Origin: Sphingomonas faeni
GTDB taxonomy: Bacteria > Pseudomonadota > Alphaproteobacteria > Sphingomonadales > Sphingomonadaceae
DNA length: 64,000 nt
Direction: 5' to 3'
Assembly: GCF_003053745.1 (NCBI RefSeq)
Contig: NZ_QAYE01000005.1
Span: forward strand, 62,001 to 126,000
The notes under the pieces were generated by a model. The model was given only the letters and a program-made list of their open reading frames with translations. It did no database searches and was not told the DNA's origin. The position numbers and the translations under genes were made by a program. This document shows positions 36,377 through 49,500 of this stretch, in pieces (the first letter of the stretch is position 1; every line of letters starts with the position of its first letter).

Positions 36377-37879
36377 ATGATCCGCCTGCTGCTTCTTCTC
36401 GCGCTCACCTTCGGGTTGGCGAGCTCCGCATCTGCGGACGACATCGCCGCCACAGGGCGCGGCGTCGTGCGCGTCGTGACGATCGCGGTGGTCGACGATC
36501 AGGTGGTCGGCTTCGGCCATGGCAGCGGCTTTGCGATCGCGCCCAACCGGATCGTCACCAACGCACACGTTGTCGATCTCGCCGAACGCTATCCCGACAA
36601 CGTCGTCGTCGGCATCGTCCCGACCGAGGGCAGCAAATCCTACCAGGGTAAGGTGATCGCGTACGACTCACAGCGCGACCTGGCGCTGATCGAGTTCACC
36701 GGCGCGCGCCTGCCGCCGAGCGCACTCTATACCGGGCCGATGACCGAGGGCGATCCGGTAGTGTCGCTCGGCTTTCCGGGTAACGTCGACCTGGCGACGG
36801 CGCGGTCGGCGGCGGATTACATCCGGCCGATGACGCCAGTGCGGTCGGAGGGCGTGCTCTCCGGTCGCCGCGTGCTGAGCAGTGTCGAGGTGCTTCTTCA
36901 CACGGCGAGCATCGCACGAGGCAATTCGGGCGGTCCTCTGCTTGACCGGTGTGGGCGGGTGATCGGGGTGAACTCGGCGATCACGCGTGGCGAGGAGGGC
37001 GATTCGACGTTCGGGTTCGCGATTGCGGATACCGAACTGGCGGGCTTCCTCCACGATGCGAAACAGCCTTATGCGTCGATCGGGACGGGGTGCACGTCGA
37101 TCGAGGATCGCTTGCGGCAGGACGCCGACGCGGATGCGAAGGCGACCGCCGATGCGGCGTCGGCCAAGCGCGATGCGGCGACGCAGGATGCGATGACTCG
37201 CGAGGTCGCGCTGGAGAAGGCGCGGACCGAGGCCGGGCGGGCTCGCGAGAACGTCATGGCACTTGCCGGGCTGTTGCTCGTGGCGGGGGCGCTGGTCATC
37301 GGTAGCGCGGGCCTGCTCGAATCGCGCGGCCAGCGGCGCCAGGCGGTATGGGCTCTGGGGATCGGCGGGCTGAGCGTGCTGGTCGCGATCATCGTGTTCG
37401 TGCTGCGGCCTTCCGGTGAGGTCGACGTGCCGCTGTCCGCGCTGCCCAAGACGCGAATATCGACGCCCGATGCGGCGCTCGGCAAGCTGATGTGCACGCT
37501 GATCCCCGAGCGGAGCCGGATCACGATCTCGTCGAGCGAGGACGTGCCGATCGACTGGGGCGCGAAGGGGTGTGTAAACGGCAAGACGCAATATGTCGGC
37601 GCGAATGGTCGCTGGGACCGCGTGCTGGTGCCCGATGCCGAGCAGACCGTGTCCGTGCTGTCGTTCGATCCGGCGACGCGCGTGTATTCGAACACGCGTT
37701 ACCTCATGTCGGCGGCGGGGATGGAGGCAGCGCGGACCGCGCGCGGCGTCGTGCCGAACGTGTGCAACATGGATGAGGCGGCGTTGGGTCGGCTTGCAGG
37801 GCAGCAGGCTGCGGTCCGAGCGGTGTTGCCGCCGCTGCCGAACGAGAAGCTGGTCTATTCCTGCAAGTCGGCGCGCTGA
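36377..37879 (+). CDS. Trypsin-like serine protease with two C-proximal membrane segments
   Basis: A 500-aa protein. The signal peptide spans about 1-20 (ASADD). The S1-type protease domain (about 25-215) has catalytic His64 (TNAHVV), Asp101 (SQRDLAL) and Ser184 (RGNSGGPLL). A charged Ala-rich helix follows (about 235-290), two adjacent membrane segments (about 295-312 and 322-340), then a ~150-aa C-terminal domain with several cysteines and no family I recognise. The protease and tail would face the periplasm with the linker crossing the membrane. The ATG at 36377 is chosen because the signal peptide starts there, with GAAGGCAGG upstream. The 3' end overlaps ada by 25 nt in convergent orientation. 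Confidence 0.82.
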   Translation: MIRLLLLLALTFGLASSASADDIAATGRGVVRVVTIAVVDDQVVGFGHGSGFAIAPNRIVTNAHVVDLAERYPDNVVVGIVPTEGSKSYQGKVIAYDSQRDLALIEFTGARLPPSALYTGPMTEGDPVVSLGFPGNVDLATARSAADYIRPMTPVRSEGVLSGRRVLSSVEVLLHTASIARGNSGGPLLDRCGRVIGVNSAITRGEEGDSTFGFAIADTELAGFLHDAKQPYASIGTGCTSIEDRLRQDADADAKATADAASAKRDAATQDAMTREVALEKARTEAGRARENVMALAGLLLVAGALVIGSAGLLESRGQRRQAVWALGIGGLSVLVAIIVFVLRPSGEVDVPLSALPKTRISTPDAALGKLMCTLIPERSRITISSSEDVPIDWGAKGCVNGKTQYVGANGRWDRVLVPDAEQTVSVLSFDPATRVYSNTRYLMSAAGMEAARTARGVVPNVCNMDEAALGRLAGQQAAVRAVLPPLPNEKLVYSCKSAR

Positions 37880-38901
37880 GCTTCGGAGGCGAGTAGCGCG
37901 CGCTTGCGGTCCAGCCCGTAGGCATAGCCGCCGAGCGCGCCGCCGATGCGCTGGGCGCGGTGGCAGGGGATGACGATCGACACTGGATTCTGGCCGCACG
38001 CGGTGCCGGCGGCGCGGACGGCGGCAGGACGGCCGGCGAGCGCTGCGAGTTCACTGTAAGTGCGGGTTTCGCCGATCGGGATAGTGCGCAGGGCTTGCCA
38101 GATCGCTTCCTGGAAGGCGGTGCCGCGGACGTCGAGCGGAAGGTCTTGGTCGCGGTCAGGCGATTCCACGGCTGCGACAACTTGCGCCGCCAGGTCTGCA
38201 AGGGCTTCGTCGCCCGGCTCGATTGTGGCATTGGGGAAGCGGCGGCGGAGTTCGTCCGCGTCTTCGTCGAAGGATACGCGGCAGAGGCCCTTTTCGGTGG
38301 CGGCGACGAACAGCGTGCCCAGGCTCGTGTCGGCGGTGGTCCAGCGGATCGTGACGCCTTCGCCGCCGCGTGCCCAGGCGCTGGGGGCCATGCCTAACCG
38401 CTTGGCGTCGGCCTCGTAGAAGCGGCTGGGGGCGGAATAGCCGGCGTCGTAGATCGCTTCGGTCACGGTCGAGTCCTCCGATAAGGCATCGCGCGCGCGG
38501 CCGGTGCGGAGCGCCCGCGCATAGGCGGCGGGGGTGACGCCGGTGGCGCGCTTGAACAGGCGGTGGAAATGATGCGGCGCGTAGCCGACTCTGGCGGCGA
38601 CCTCGTCCAGCGAGAGGCGGTCTTCGGTGGCTTCGAGCAGCGCAACGGCGGCGGCGACGGCGATGCGGTCGCGGCCGACTTCGTCAGGGGTGCAGCGCAG
38701 GCATGCGCGGAAGCCAGCGGCGCGGGCGCTCGACGGGTCTGGGTGGAAGGTGACGTTCTCGCGCTTCGGGTGGCGCGCGGGGCAGCTTGGCTTGCAGTAG
38801 ATGCCGGTGGTCTTCACGCCGACGACGAACCGGCCGTCCCACGCGCGGTCGCGGGCTTCGAACGCGGTCCAGGCGGAGTCGTAGTCAGGGGTGGTGATCA
38901 T
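37855..38901 (-). CDS. ada: Ada: DNA alkylation repair methyltransferase and transcription activator
   Basis: A 348-aa bifunctional Ada. The N-terminal zinc domain has Cys36, Cys40, Cys67 and Cys70 (YCKPSC, ACLRC); the first cysteine accepts methyl from phosphotriesters. An AraC-type HTH pair spans about 85-180. The C-terminal O6-methylguanine methyltransferase has the active site IPCHR with Cys313. On methylation, the N-domain activates the adaptive response to alkylation. No alkB or alkA follows in this window. The last 25 nt overlap the convergent protease gene. Confidence 0.95.
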   Translation of the reverse strand: MITTPDYDSAWTAFEARDRAWDGRFVVGVKTTGIYCKPSCPARHPKRENVTFHPDPSSARAAGFRACLRCTPDEVGRDRIAVAAAVALLEATEDRLSLDEVAARVGYAPHHFHRLFKRATGVTPAAYARALRTGRARDALSEDSTVTEAIYDAGYSAPSRFYEADAKRLGMAPSAWARGGEGVTIRWTTADTSLGTLFVAATEKGLCRVSFDEDADELRRRFPNATIEPGDEALADLAAQVVAAVESPDRDQDLPLDVRGTAFQEAIWQALRTIPIGETRTYSELAALAGRPAAVRAAGTACGQNPVSIVIPCHRAQRIGGALGGYAYGLDRKRALLASEAQRADLQE

Positions 38902-39014
38902 CGGATCGGTATAGCCGGTCGCGCCGCACGCGCATCCCGTGGCTTGCGGTCAAAACGGAGCCAATCGGCGGTCCGGCCGTTCTTCGGTGCATACCCCCTA
39001 ACGAAAGATGTCTC

Positions 39015-39860
39015 ATGGCCTCCGACACCCCCGTCTGGTTCATCTCTGGCTGCTCGACCGGCTTCGGTCGCGAACTCGCCAAGCTCGTCCTCGCGCGTGG
39101 TTGGCGTGCGGTGGTCACTGCGCGGGATGCCGACCGCGTTGCCGATCTGGCGGAGGGCGCCGAAGATCGTGCGCTCGCACTGTCGCTCGACGTGACGGAG
39201 CAGGCGCAGATCGACGATGCCGTGGCGCAGGCCATGGCCAAGTTCGGTCGGATCGACGTGCTCGTGAACAATGCGGGATACGGCTATCAGGCGTCGGTCG
39301 AAGAGGGCGTCGAGTCCGAGATCCGCGCGCAGTTCGACGCGAACGTGTTCGGGTTGTTTGCGCTTACGCGGGCCGTTCTGCCGATCATGCGGGGGCAGAA
39401 GAGCGGAAATATCATCAACATTACGTCGGTCGCGGGCCAGGTTGGCTTCCCGGGCTCGGGCTATTATGCTGCGTCGAAGCATGCGGTCGAGGGTTGGTCC
39501 GATGCGCTGCTCGCGGAGGTGAAGCCGCTTGGGATCGACGTGACGTGCGTCGAGCCGGGGCCGTTCCGGACGGACTGGGCCGGGCGTTCGTTGAAGCAGA
39601 CGCCAGTGAAGATCGCCGGCTATGCCGATACCGCGGGTAAGCGACTGGACGGGACGCGGGAGGTTAGCGGGACGCAGGCGGGTGACCCGGTGCGGGCGGG
39701 CGAGGCTATGATCGCGCTGACCGATGATGCGAACCCGCCTCGGCATCTGGTGCTCGGGGCTTGGGGGTATGATGCGGTGACGAAGAAGCTGGCGGAGCGG
39801 CTGAAGGAGATCGAGGCGCATAAGGCGGACAGCCTTGGGGCTGATTTTCCGGGGGAATGA
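39015..39860 (+). CDS. SDR-family oxidoreductase
   Basis: A 281-aa short-chain dehydrogenase of the SDR5-like group often annotated as oxidoreductase or ketoreductase. It shows the cofactor loop SGCSTGFG (11-18), NNAG (85-88), and catalytic Ser138, Tyr151 and Lys155 (YYAASK). The basic residue after strand 2 (TARDADR) points to NADP. The C-terminal ~60 residues are longer than minimal SDRs. It stands alone, with hairpins after it. Substrate unknown. Confidence 0.88.
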   Translation: MASDTPVWFISGCSTGFGRELAKLVLARGWRAVVTARDADRVADLAEGAEDRALALSLDVTEQAQIDDAVAQAMAKFGRIDVLVNNAGYGYQASVEEGVESEIRAQFDANVFGLFALTRAVLPIMRGQKSGNIINITSVAGQVGFPGSGYYAASKHAVEGWSDALLAEVKPLGIDVTCVEPGPFRTDWAGRSLKQTPVKIAGYADTAGKRLDGTREVSGTQAGDPVRAGEAMIALTDDANPPRHLVLGAWGYDAVTKKLAERLKEIEAHKADSLGADFPGE

Positions 39861-39884
39861 TCTCGACCGAGCGAAATAGAATTG

Positions 39885-39936
39885 TTTCCCCGCGAAGGCG
39901 GGGACCCAGACTGGGCTCCCGCCTTCGCGGGAGAAC
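39885..39936. repeat. Hairpin element, family B copy 2
   Basis: Identical to the copy at 17591-17642, with identity extending over 61 nt (39883-39943). It is downstream of the SDR gene and followed, as in copy 1, by a family A element about 70 nt later. Confidence 0.92.
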
Positions 39937-40003
39937 AAGGAAGCAGGGGCTGCTTTCACGTTTGTAGCGTCAGCCTGCATCGACGCCTTCTACCACATCC
40001 ACC

Positions 40004-40107
40004 ACCCCGGCGAAGGCCGGGGTCCAGTTGGAAAGGTGGTAATAACGACGGGTCGTCTACCCTTTAGCGACGTCCCCCAACTGGGCCCCGGCCTTCGCCG
40101 GGGTGGC
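40004..40107. repeat. Hairpin element, family A copy 4
   Basis: Arms 40004-40031 and 40077-40107. Its inner sequence is the reverse complement of the inner sequence in copies 3 and 5. It lies between the convergent SDR and dienelactone hydrolase genes. Confidence 0.92.
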
Positions 40108-40130
40108 GTTAGTGTTGGGGAAAAGGCCGC

Positions 40131-40808
40131 TCACCCGCGGTTGGCACGGAACAGGTCCAGCGTGCGCTGCTTCGCAAGATCCGCACTAGGCTCGTGATAA
40201 TCCTTCCGCCGGTCCGAATTGAACCCGTGGCCCGCCTCGTAGACGTACACCGTCGCATTCGGCCAATCCTTGGCAATGACCTGCTCGACCCCCTCCATCG
40301 GGATACCGTGGTCGTGGCGACCGAAGTGCAGGATGACCGGCACCTTCGGTTCCTCGTCCGCCGCCGCCGGGATCATGCTTCCGTAATAGCCACTGGCCGC
40401 TGCCACGCCGGTGAGCTTGGTCGAGGCGAACCATGCGACCGAACCGCCATAGCAATAGCCGACCACGAACACCGGCCCGGCGGGCGCGAGCGTGTCGATG
40501 CAGGTCTGGACGTCCTTCAGCGACAGGTCGAACGGGTGAAGCTGGCGCGCGAGTTCGACGCCGCGCGCGAGGCCGTCGCCCGAATAGTCTGCCTCGAAGC
40601 CCGGGTGCTCGCGGTCAAACAGGGCGGGGGCGAGGACCTCGTAGCCATCGGCGGCGTACTCGTCGCAGAGGTCGCGGATGTGGTCGGTCACGCCGAAGAT
40701 CTCCTGCACCAGCACGACGCCACCGCGACGCTCGCCGGTAGGCTGTGCGTGATAGACCCCGACGGTCGCGCCGTCGGACATGGTCATCGTTTCCATCGTG
40801 CCGGTCAT
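40131..40808 (-). CDS. Dienelactone hydrolase family protein
   Basis: A 225-aa alpha/beta hydrolase of the carboxymethylenebutenolidase family. The triad is Cys119 (GYCYGGS), Asp166 and His194 (GHGF), and Glu36 in the QEIFG motif modulates the cysteine as in DLH. Start is ATG 40808 with GAGGA upstream. The longer frame runs through a hairpin element and is rejected. No aromatic-degradation genes are nearby, so the natural substrate is unclear. Hydrolysis of a lactone or ester in the cytosol is expected. Confidence 0.88.
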   Translation of the reverse strand: MTGTMETMTMSDGATVGVYHAQPTGERRGGVVLVQEIFGVTDHIRDLCDEYAADGYEVLAPALFDREHPGFEADYSGDGLARGVELARQLHPFDLSLKDVQTCIDTLAPAGPVFVVGYCYGGSVAWFASTKLTGVAAASGYYGSMIPAAADEEPKVPVILHFGRHDHGIPMEGVEQVIAKDWPNATVYVYEAGHGFNSDRRKDYHEPSADLAKQRTLDLFRANRG

Positions 40809-41124
40809 TCTCTCGTCCTCGTCGATTGGTCGTAATGCCTGCCCAATACCGTCATTCCCGCGGAGGCGGGACCCCATAGTGGCAGGCCGTGCGGGGAAAG
40901 CGCCGGGTCCGGAGATATGGATCCCCGCCTTCGCGAGGATGACATAAGAAGGCTGGTCGCCTCGACACGAATGACAAAACAGTCACAAACCCGTCCCTCC
41001 GACCCTCCCGCCGGGTTGCCAATCCGACAACCCGATGCTAACCGCGCCGCGTCCCAGGAGAGGTGCTTTCGCGCCCTCTCTTCCTTTGGGTCGGTTATTC
41101 GTTGCAGGCGAGGATAGAGGTTCC
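40809..41124. other. 316-nt divergent region upstream of atpH, with a hairpin
   Basis: This divergent spacer lies between the dienelactone hydrolase gene (minus) and the atp operon (plus). It holds a hairpin element at 40851-40943. The remaining ~180 nt must carry the atp promoter. A TTGCCA near 41019 could be a -35 box, but no matching -10 was convincing. Confidence 0.5.
40851..40943. repeat. Hairpin element, GTCAT-bounded type, copy 1
   Basis: The left end GTCATTCCCGCGGAGGCGGG pairs with the right end CCCCGCCTTCGCGAGGATGAC over about 28 bp with few mismatches. It shares the GTCAT...ATGAC boundary with the elements at 60480 and 63933. It lies in a divergent promoter region. Confidence 0.85.
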
Positions 41125-43213
<2,089 letters not shown>

Positions 43214-43218
43214 TTAAC

Positions 43219-43322
43219 TCCCTCTCCCCTGCGGGGAGAGGGTTGGGGTGAGGGGTTGTACCGGGCGTTGCGCTTTGCAACTGCCCCTCACCCCGACCCT
43301 CTCCCCGGCGGGGAGAGGGAGC
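43219..43322. repeat. Hairpin element, family E copy 1 (between atpA and atpG)
   Basis: Arms CCCTCTCCCCTGCGGGGAGA and CTCTCCCCGGCGGGGAGAGG, each itself a small hairpin, pair across a ~28-nt loop and include GGTTGGGGTGAGGGG/CCCCTCACCCCGACC. It begins 6 nt after the atpA stop. Confidence 0.92.
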
Positions 43323-43375
43323 AGAGCATGTAATCCGACCCTCCTCTGTGAGGAGCGAGGGAGCAGGAAGAGAAG

Positions 43376-45768
<2,393 letters not shown>

Positions 45769-45779
45769 GCTACTACTGC

Positions 45780-45890
45780 TCCCCCTCCCGCAAGCGGGAG
45801 GGGGCTGGGGGGTGGGCACCCGCCCTCCACGTCGCGCGACGCTGTTAGCGCGAGCCCACCCCCGGCCCCTCCCGCATGCGGGAGGGGAGT
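45780..45890. repeat. Hairpin element, family E copy 2 (between atpD and atpC)
   Basis: Left arm CCCCCTCCCGCAAGCGGGAGG with GGGGGGTGGGC, right arm GCCCACCCCCGGCCCCTCCC followed by GCATGCGGGAGGGGAG. It ends 11 nt before the atpC ATG, and its purine-rich end (GGGAGGGGAG) is the only ribosome-binding-like sequence for atpC. Confidence 0.92.
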
Positions 45891-45901
45891 GAGACCCAGA
45901 C

Positions 45902-46156
45902 ATGCTGCATTTCGAACTCGTCACGCCAGAAAAGCTCGTCCGCTCGGAGGAGGTCTACATGGTCGTCGTCCCCGGCACCGAAGGCGATTTCGGCGTCCTC
46001 GAAGGCCATGCGCCGTTCATGTCGACGGTCCGCGACGGCGGCGTGCAGATCTTCCGCACGCAGAACGGCACCCCCGAGGTCATCGCGATCAAGGGCGGTT
46101 TCGCCGAGGTCAACGCCAAGGGCCTGACCGTCCTCGCCGAACACGCCGGCGAGTAA
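45902..46156 (+). CDS. atpC: F1Fo ATP synthase epsilon subunit, N-terminal domain only
   Basis: An 84-aa epsilon subunit consisting of the beta-sandwich domain only ([38 protein letters not shown], ending [10 protein letters not shown]). Typical epsilon is 130-140 aa and has a two-helix C-terminal domain that can inhibit ATP hydrolysis. Here the stop falls right after the sandwich. The same short form is, to my knowledge, common in sphingomonads, so it is not a mutation. It interacts with gamma and the c-ring. Confidence 0.92.
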   Translation: MLHFELVTPEKLVRSEEVYMVVVPGTEGDFGVLEGHAPFMSTVRDGGVQIFRTQNGTPEVIAIKGGFAEVNAKGLTVLAEHAGE

Positions 46157-46162
46157 CTTCTG

Positions 46163-47239
46163 TCAGGCGAGCGCCGGTGCTCGCCCGATCGATACTGACG
46201 GGCGACGCTGCAACCGCGCCAGCAGCGGTCGCTCGATCCACCGATGCACCACCAATCCCAGCATCGTCGATGCGACGATAAACGCCAGCGCGAACAGATA
46301 GGGTGACATGGTTGGGGCATGGCCGCCGACCATCCAGAGCAGTGCGATCAGGCAGGGATGGGTCAGGTACGTCGAATAGGACGCATCGCCCACGCGCGCG
46401 ATGATCCGTTCGAACCGTCCCTCCGCCGATGTGTCGATCACCCCGACTACCACCAGCGCCCAGGGAATGCCCCACGTCCAGGTCCGCGCGAGGCCCGAGG
46501 TACCGGCAACGGCAACTTCGATCTGAAGCGATAGCGGCACGCCTAGTCCGAAGGCGATCCCGACCACCAGCAGCACGGTCCCGATGACGAGCGCAGGCGT
46601 CGCATAGCGTGCGCTGATCCCGCTGTGCCAAGCCATCCACACACCCACGCCTAGCACAAATTCGAGCAGGAGCGGGTTCAGCAGCAGCCTCAAAGGCGCC
46701 CAGCCGGGATGAACGACGCTGCCGATCAGCGCCAACGCCACCGTGAGGGCCAGCAGCGTTTCGACACGGCGCTGCGGAGCCCGCATGGCAACCGCGACGA
46801 TGGCGTAGAACGCGAATTCGAATCCGAGCGTCCAGCCGGGATACAGCGCGGGAACATGGTAGCCCGCTCCGTCGAGAACGGGCAGCACGGTGATCGACAT
46901 CCACGCCGCCGCAACCGTCAACGGGTCGTGCATGATCATCATGTAGACCGCGCTGACGCACGCGAACAACGGTACGATCCGCAGCCATCGCTTCGCCAGG
47001 AACCGCCACGAATCAGCGTCCGCGGTCGCCAGCGACTGCGCCATGACGAACCCGCTGATGACGAAGAACAGGTCGACCCCGCTCGCGCCGAACATCGAGA
47101 GATTGGGAACCGACGGTACGAACTTGCCGGTCAGTGCGACCGGTCCAGAATCGATCATGTCGGACGCGTGCATCAGCAACACGAGCGTCGCCGCGAGTGC
47201 GCGAAGCCATTGGATGGGTGCGATGCGGGATGACGTCAT
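46163..47239 (-). CDS. Acyltransferase 3 family membrane protein
   Basis: A 358-aa inner-membrane acyltransferase (OafA/YrhL-like, PF01757) with about 10 membrane segments. The N-terminal IQWLRALAATLVLLMHASDM carries the conserved Arg and His of the family, and GVDLFFVISGFVMAQS (about 54-69) is also characteristic. Such enzymes add acetyl or other acyl groups to surface glycans or lipids. It ends 6 nt from the convergent atpC stop. The target glycan cannot be named. Confidence 0.9.
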   Translation of the reverse strand: MTSSRIAPIQWLRALAATLVLLMHASDMIDSGPVALTGKFVPSVPNLSMFGASGVDLFFVISGFVMAQSLATADADSWRFLAKRWLRIVPLFACVSAVYMMIMHDPLTVAAAWMSITVLPVLDGAGYHVPALYPGWTLGFEFAFYAIVAVAMRAPQRRVETLLALTVALALIGSVVHPGWAPLRLLLNPLLLEFVLGVGVWMAWHSGISARYATPALVIGTVLLVVGIAFGLGVPLSLQIEVAVAGTSGLARTWTWGIPWALVVVGVIDTSAEGRFERIIARVGDASYSTYLTHPCLIALLWMVGGHAPTMSPYLFALAFIVASTMLGLVVHRWIERPLLARLQRRPSVSIGRAPALA

Positions 47240-47286
47240 CCGGCACGCATACCGGGCCGAGCGTTAAGGCCGCGTTGCCCGCGCGA

Positions 47287-49458
47287 TCACAGAAAATTAT
47301 ACGGGTCGACGTCCACCGTCACCCGCGCCTTGGATGGCCATTCCAGCTTTCCCAGCCAGTCCCGTATGACGTCCTGCACGTCCAGCGCGCGCCGCGCATG
47401 GACGAGCAGTCGGTAGCGATGCCGGCCGCGCAGCATCGCCAGCGGGGCGGGGGCGGGGCCGTATACGTGCATGCCGTCAACTTCGGGCGCACTGCGACCG
47501 ACGAGCTTGGCGGTCTCGTGCGCGCAGGACTGGTCCTCCGACGACACGACGATCGCCGCGTACCGACCGAACGGCGGCGCGCCCGCGTCCTTCCGCGCGT
47601 CCGTCTCCGCGGCGTAGAACGCGTCGGCATCGCCGGTGATCAGCGCCTGCATGACCTGAGCGCCGGGGCTATGCGTCTGGATGAACACGTGCCCCGGCTT
47701 TTCGCCACGCCCGGCGCGTCCCGACACCTGCCGGATCTGCTGGAACGTTCGCTCCGCAGCCCGCAGATCGCCGCCGTCGAGGCCGAGATCCGCATCGACC
47801 ACGCCGACCAGGGTGAGGTTCGGAAAGTGATAGCCCTTGGTCACGAGCTGCGTGCCGACGACGATGTCGATATCGCCGGCTTCCATCCGCCCGACGAACT
47901 CCGCCGCCTTGGCCGGTGACCAGATCGTGTCCGATGTGACGACGGCCGTCTTCGCCTCGGGGAACAGCGCCGTTACCTCGTCGGCGATTCGTTCGACCCC
48001 GGGTCCGCAGGCGACCAGCGTGTCCTCACCCTTGCACTCGGGACACACGCGCCGCGTCGGCTCGGCATGCCCGCAATGGTGGCACGCCAGGCGGCGCGTC
48101 AGGCGGTGCTCGACCATCCAGGCGGTGCAGTTTGGACATTGGAACCGGTGCCCGCACGTCCGGCACAGCGTCAGCGGCGCGTAGCCCCGCCGGTTGAGGA
48201 ACAGCAGCGATTGCTCGCGCCGTTCCAGCGTCTCCTGCATCGCCTTCACCAGTCGGGGGGCCAGCCAGCGCCCACGCTCGGGCGGCTCCTTGATCAGGTC
48301 GATCGGCTCGATCGTCGGCATCTCCGCCGCGCCGAACCGGCCGGGCAGCTTCAGCTCCGCATAGCGCCCGGTCGCGACCTGTTGCCGAGTCTCGATCGCC
48401 GGCGTCGCGGACGCGAGGATGACCGGGCAGCCCTCGAACTTGCCGCGCATCACGGCGACATCGCGTGCGTGATAATGCACGCCCTCTTCCTGCTTGAAGC
48501 TGGTCTCGTGCGCCTCGTCGACGACGATCAGCCCGAGGTCGCGGTAGGGCAGGAACAGCGCTGAGCGCGCCCCGACCGTCACCAATGCCTCGCCGCTCGC
48601 GATCGCCCGCCATGCCCGTCGTCGCTGGGTCGAGCGAAGCCCGGAATGCCACGCGATCGGCTCGCAGCCGAAGCGGTCGTGGAAGCGCTTCAGGAACGGC
48701 TCGGTCAGCGCGATCTCGGGGAGCAGGACGAGCGTCTGGCGGCCGTCGCGGATCGCCTGGGCCACCGCCTCGAAATACACCTCGGTCTTCCCCGAGCCCG
48801 TAACGCCGTCGAGCAACGTCGGGTGGAACGCGTGCTCTGCGACGCCAGCGACCAGGACATCGGCTGCTGCCCGCTGGTCCTCTGACAAAGTCGGCTCATG
48901 ATGCTGCGGATCGGGCACGGGGTAGGGGACGTCGATGCTGACCTCGACCGCCTCGATCGCGCCGACCTTCACCAACCCGCGGATCACCGCGTCGCTGACC
49001 TCCGCCAGCGTTGCCAGTTCGCGGATCAGGCCCTGGCGATCACCGATCCGCTCCAGGGCCTGCTCACGCTGTGGCGTCAGGCGAGGGGGCACGACCCCGG
49101 TAGAACGATACTCGACAGCGGTTCGCGCACCCTCCAACGCCGAGGTCGACGCCAGCGTCATCCGCAACACCGAAGCCGCGGGCGCGAGGTAATAATCGGC
49201 GGTCCACTCGACCAGCCGCCGCAACGGTGCCCCCAAAGGTGGGACGTCCGCGACCGCGAGCAGATTGCGCAACCGGTTGTCACCGACCTCCGCATCGGAC
49301 GGCATCCGTTCGGCTTCCCACACCACGCCGAGCAATTGGCGCGGCCCGAGCGGTGCGACGACGACCGAGCCGGGCTCGACGCTCATGCCCGCCGGCACGC
49401 GGTAGTCGAGCGGCCCGAGGGCGGCGTTGAGGATCAGGACACGGGCGCGGGATGACAT
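47287..49458 (-). CDS. priA: Primosomal protein N' (replication restart helicase PriA)
   Basis: A 723-aa DEAH helicase that reloads the replisome at stalled forks. The N-terminal 3'-DNA-binding domain (about 1-105) is followed by Walker A GVTGSGKTEVY near 218, DEAH near 315 and LASATPAIET near 345. A zinc-binding insert with eight cysteines follows (LCRTCGHRFQCPNC, ACHHCGH, VCPECKG), then motif VI QVSGRAGRGEKPG. All features of a full PriA are present. It is isolated between other minus-strand genes. Confidence 0.96.
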   Translation of the reverse strand: MSSRARVLILNAALGPLDYRVPAGMSVEPGSVVVAPLGPRQLLGVVWEAERMPSDAEVGDNRLRNLLAVADVPPLGAPLRRLVEWTADYYLAPAASVLRMTLASTSALEGARTAVEYRSTGVVPPRLTPQREQALERIGDRQGLIRELATLAEVSDAVIRGLVKVGAIEAVEVSIDVPYPVPDPQHHEPTLSEDQRAAADVLVAGVAEHAFHPTLLDGVTGSGKTEVYFEAVAQAIRDGRQTLVLLPEIALTEPFLKRFHDRFGCEPIAWHSGLRSTQRRRAWRAIASGEALVTVGARSALFLPYRDLGLIVVDEAHETSFKQEEGVHYHARDVAVMRGKFEGCPVILASATPAIETRQQVATGRYAELKLPGRFGAAEMPTIEPIDLIKEPPERGRWLAPRLVKAMQETLERREQSLLFLNRRGYAPLTLCRTCGHRFQCPNCTAWMVEHRLTRRLACHHCGHAEPTRRVCPECKGEDTLVACGPGVERIADEVTALFPEAKTAVVTSDTIWSPAKAAEFVGRMEAGDIDIVVGTQLVTKGYHFPNLTLVGVVDADLGLDGGDLRAAERTFQQIRQVSGRAGRGEKPGHVFIQTHSPGAQVMQALITGDADAFYAAETDARKDAGAPPFGRYAAIVVSSEDQSCAHETAKLVGRSAPEVDGMHVYGPAPAPLAMLRGRHRYRLLVHARRALDVQDVIRDWLGKLEWPSKARVTVDVDPYNFL

Positions 49459-49500
49459 CGTGTCGGTATATGGGGGCGGATCGACTCCGCGTGAACCGCT

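Noticed and set aside
37855-37879. 25-nt overlap of the protease and ada 3' ends considered as a frameshift or assembly error
   Set aside because: Both proteins have complete domains before the overlap, and the overlap is convergent with separate in-frame stops.
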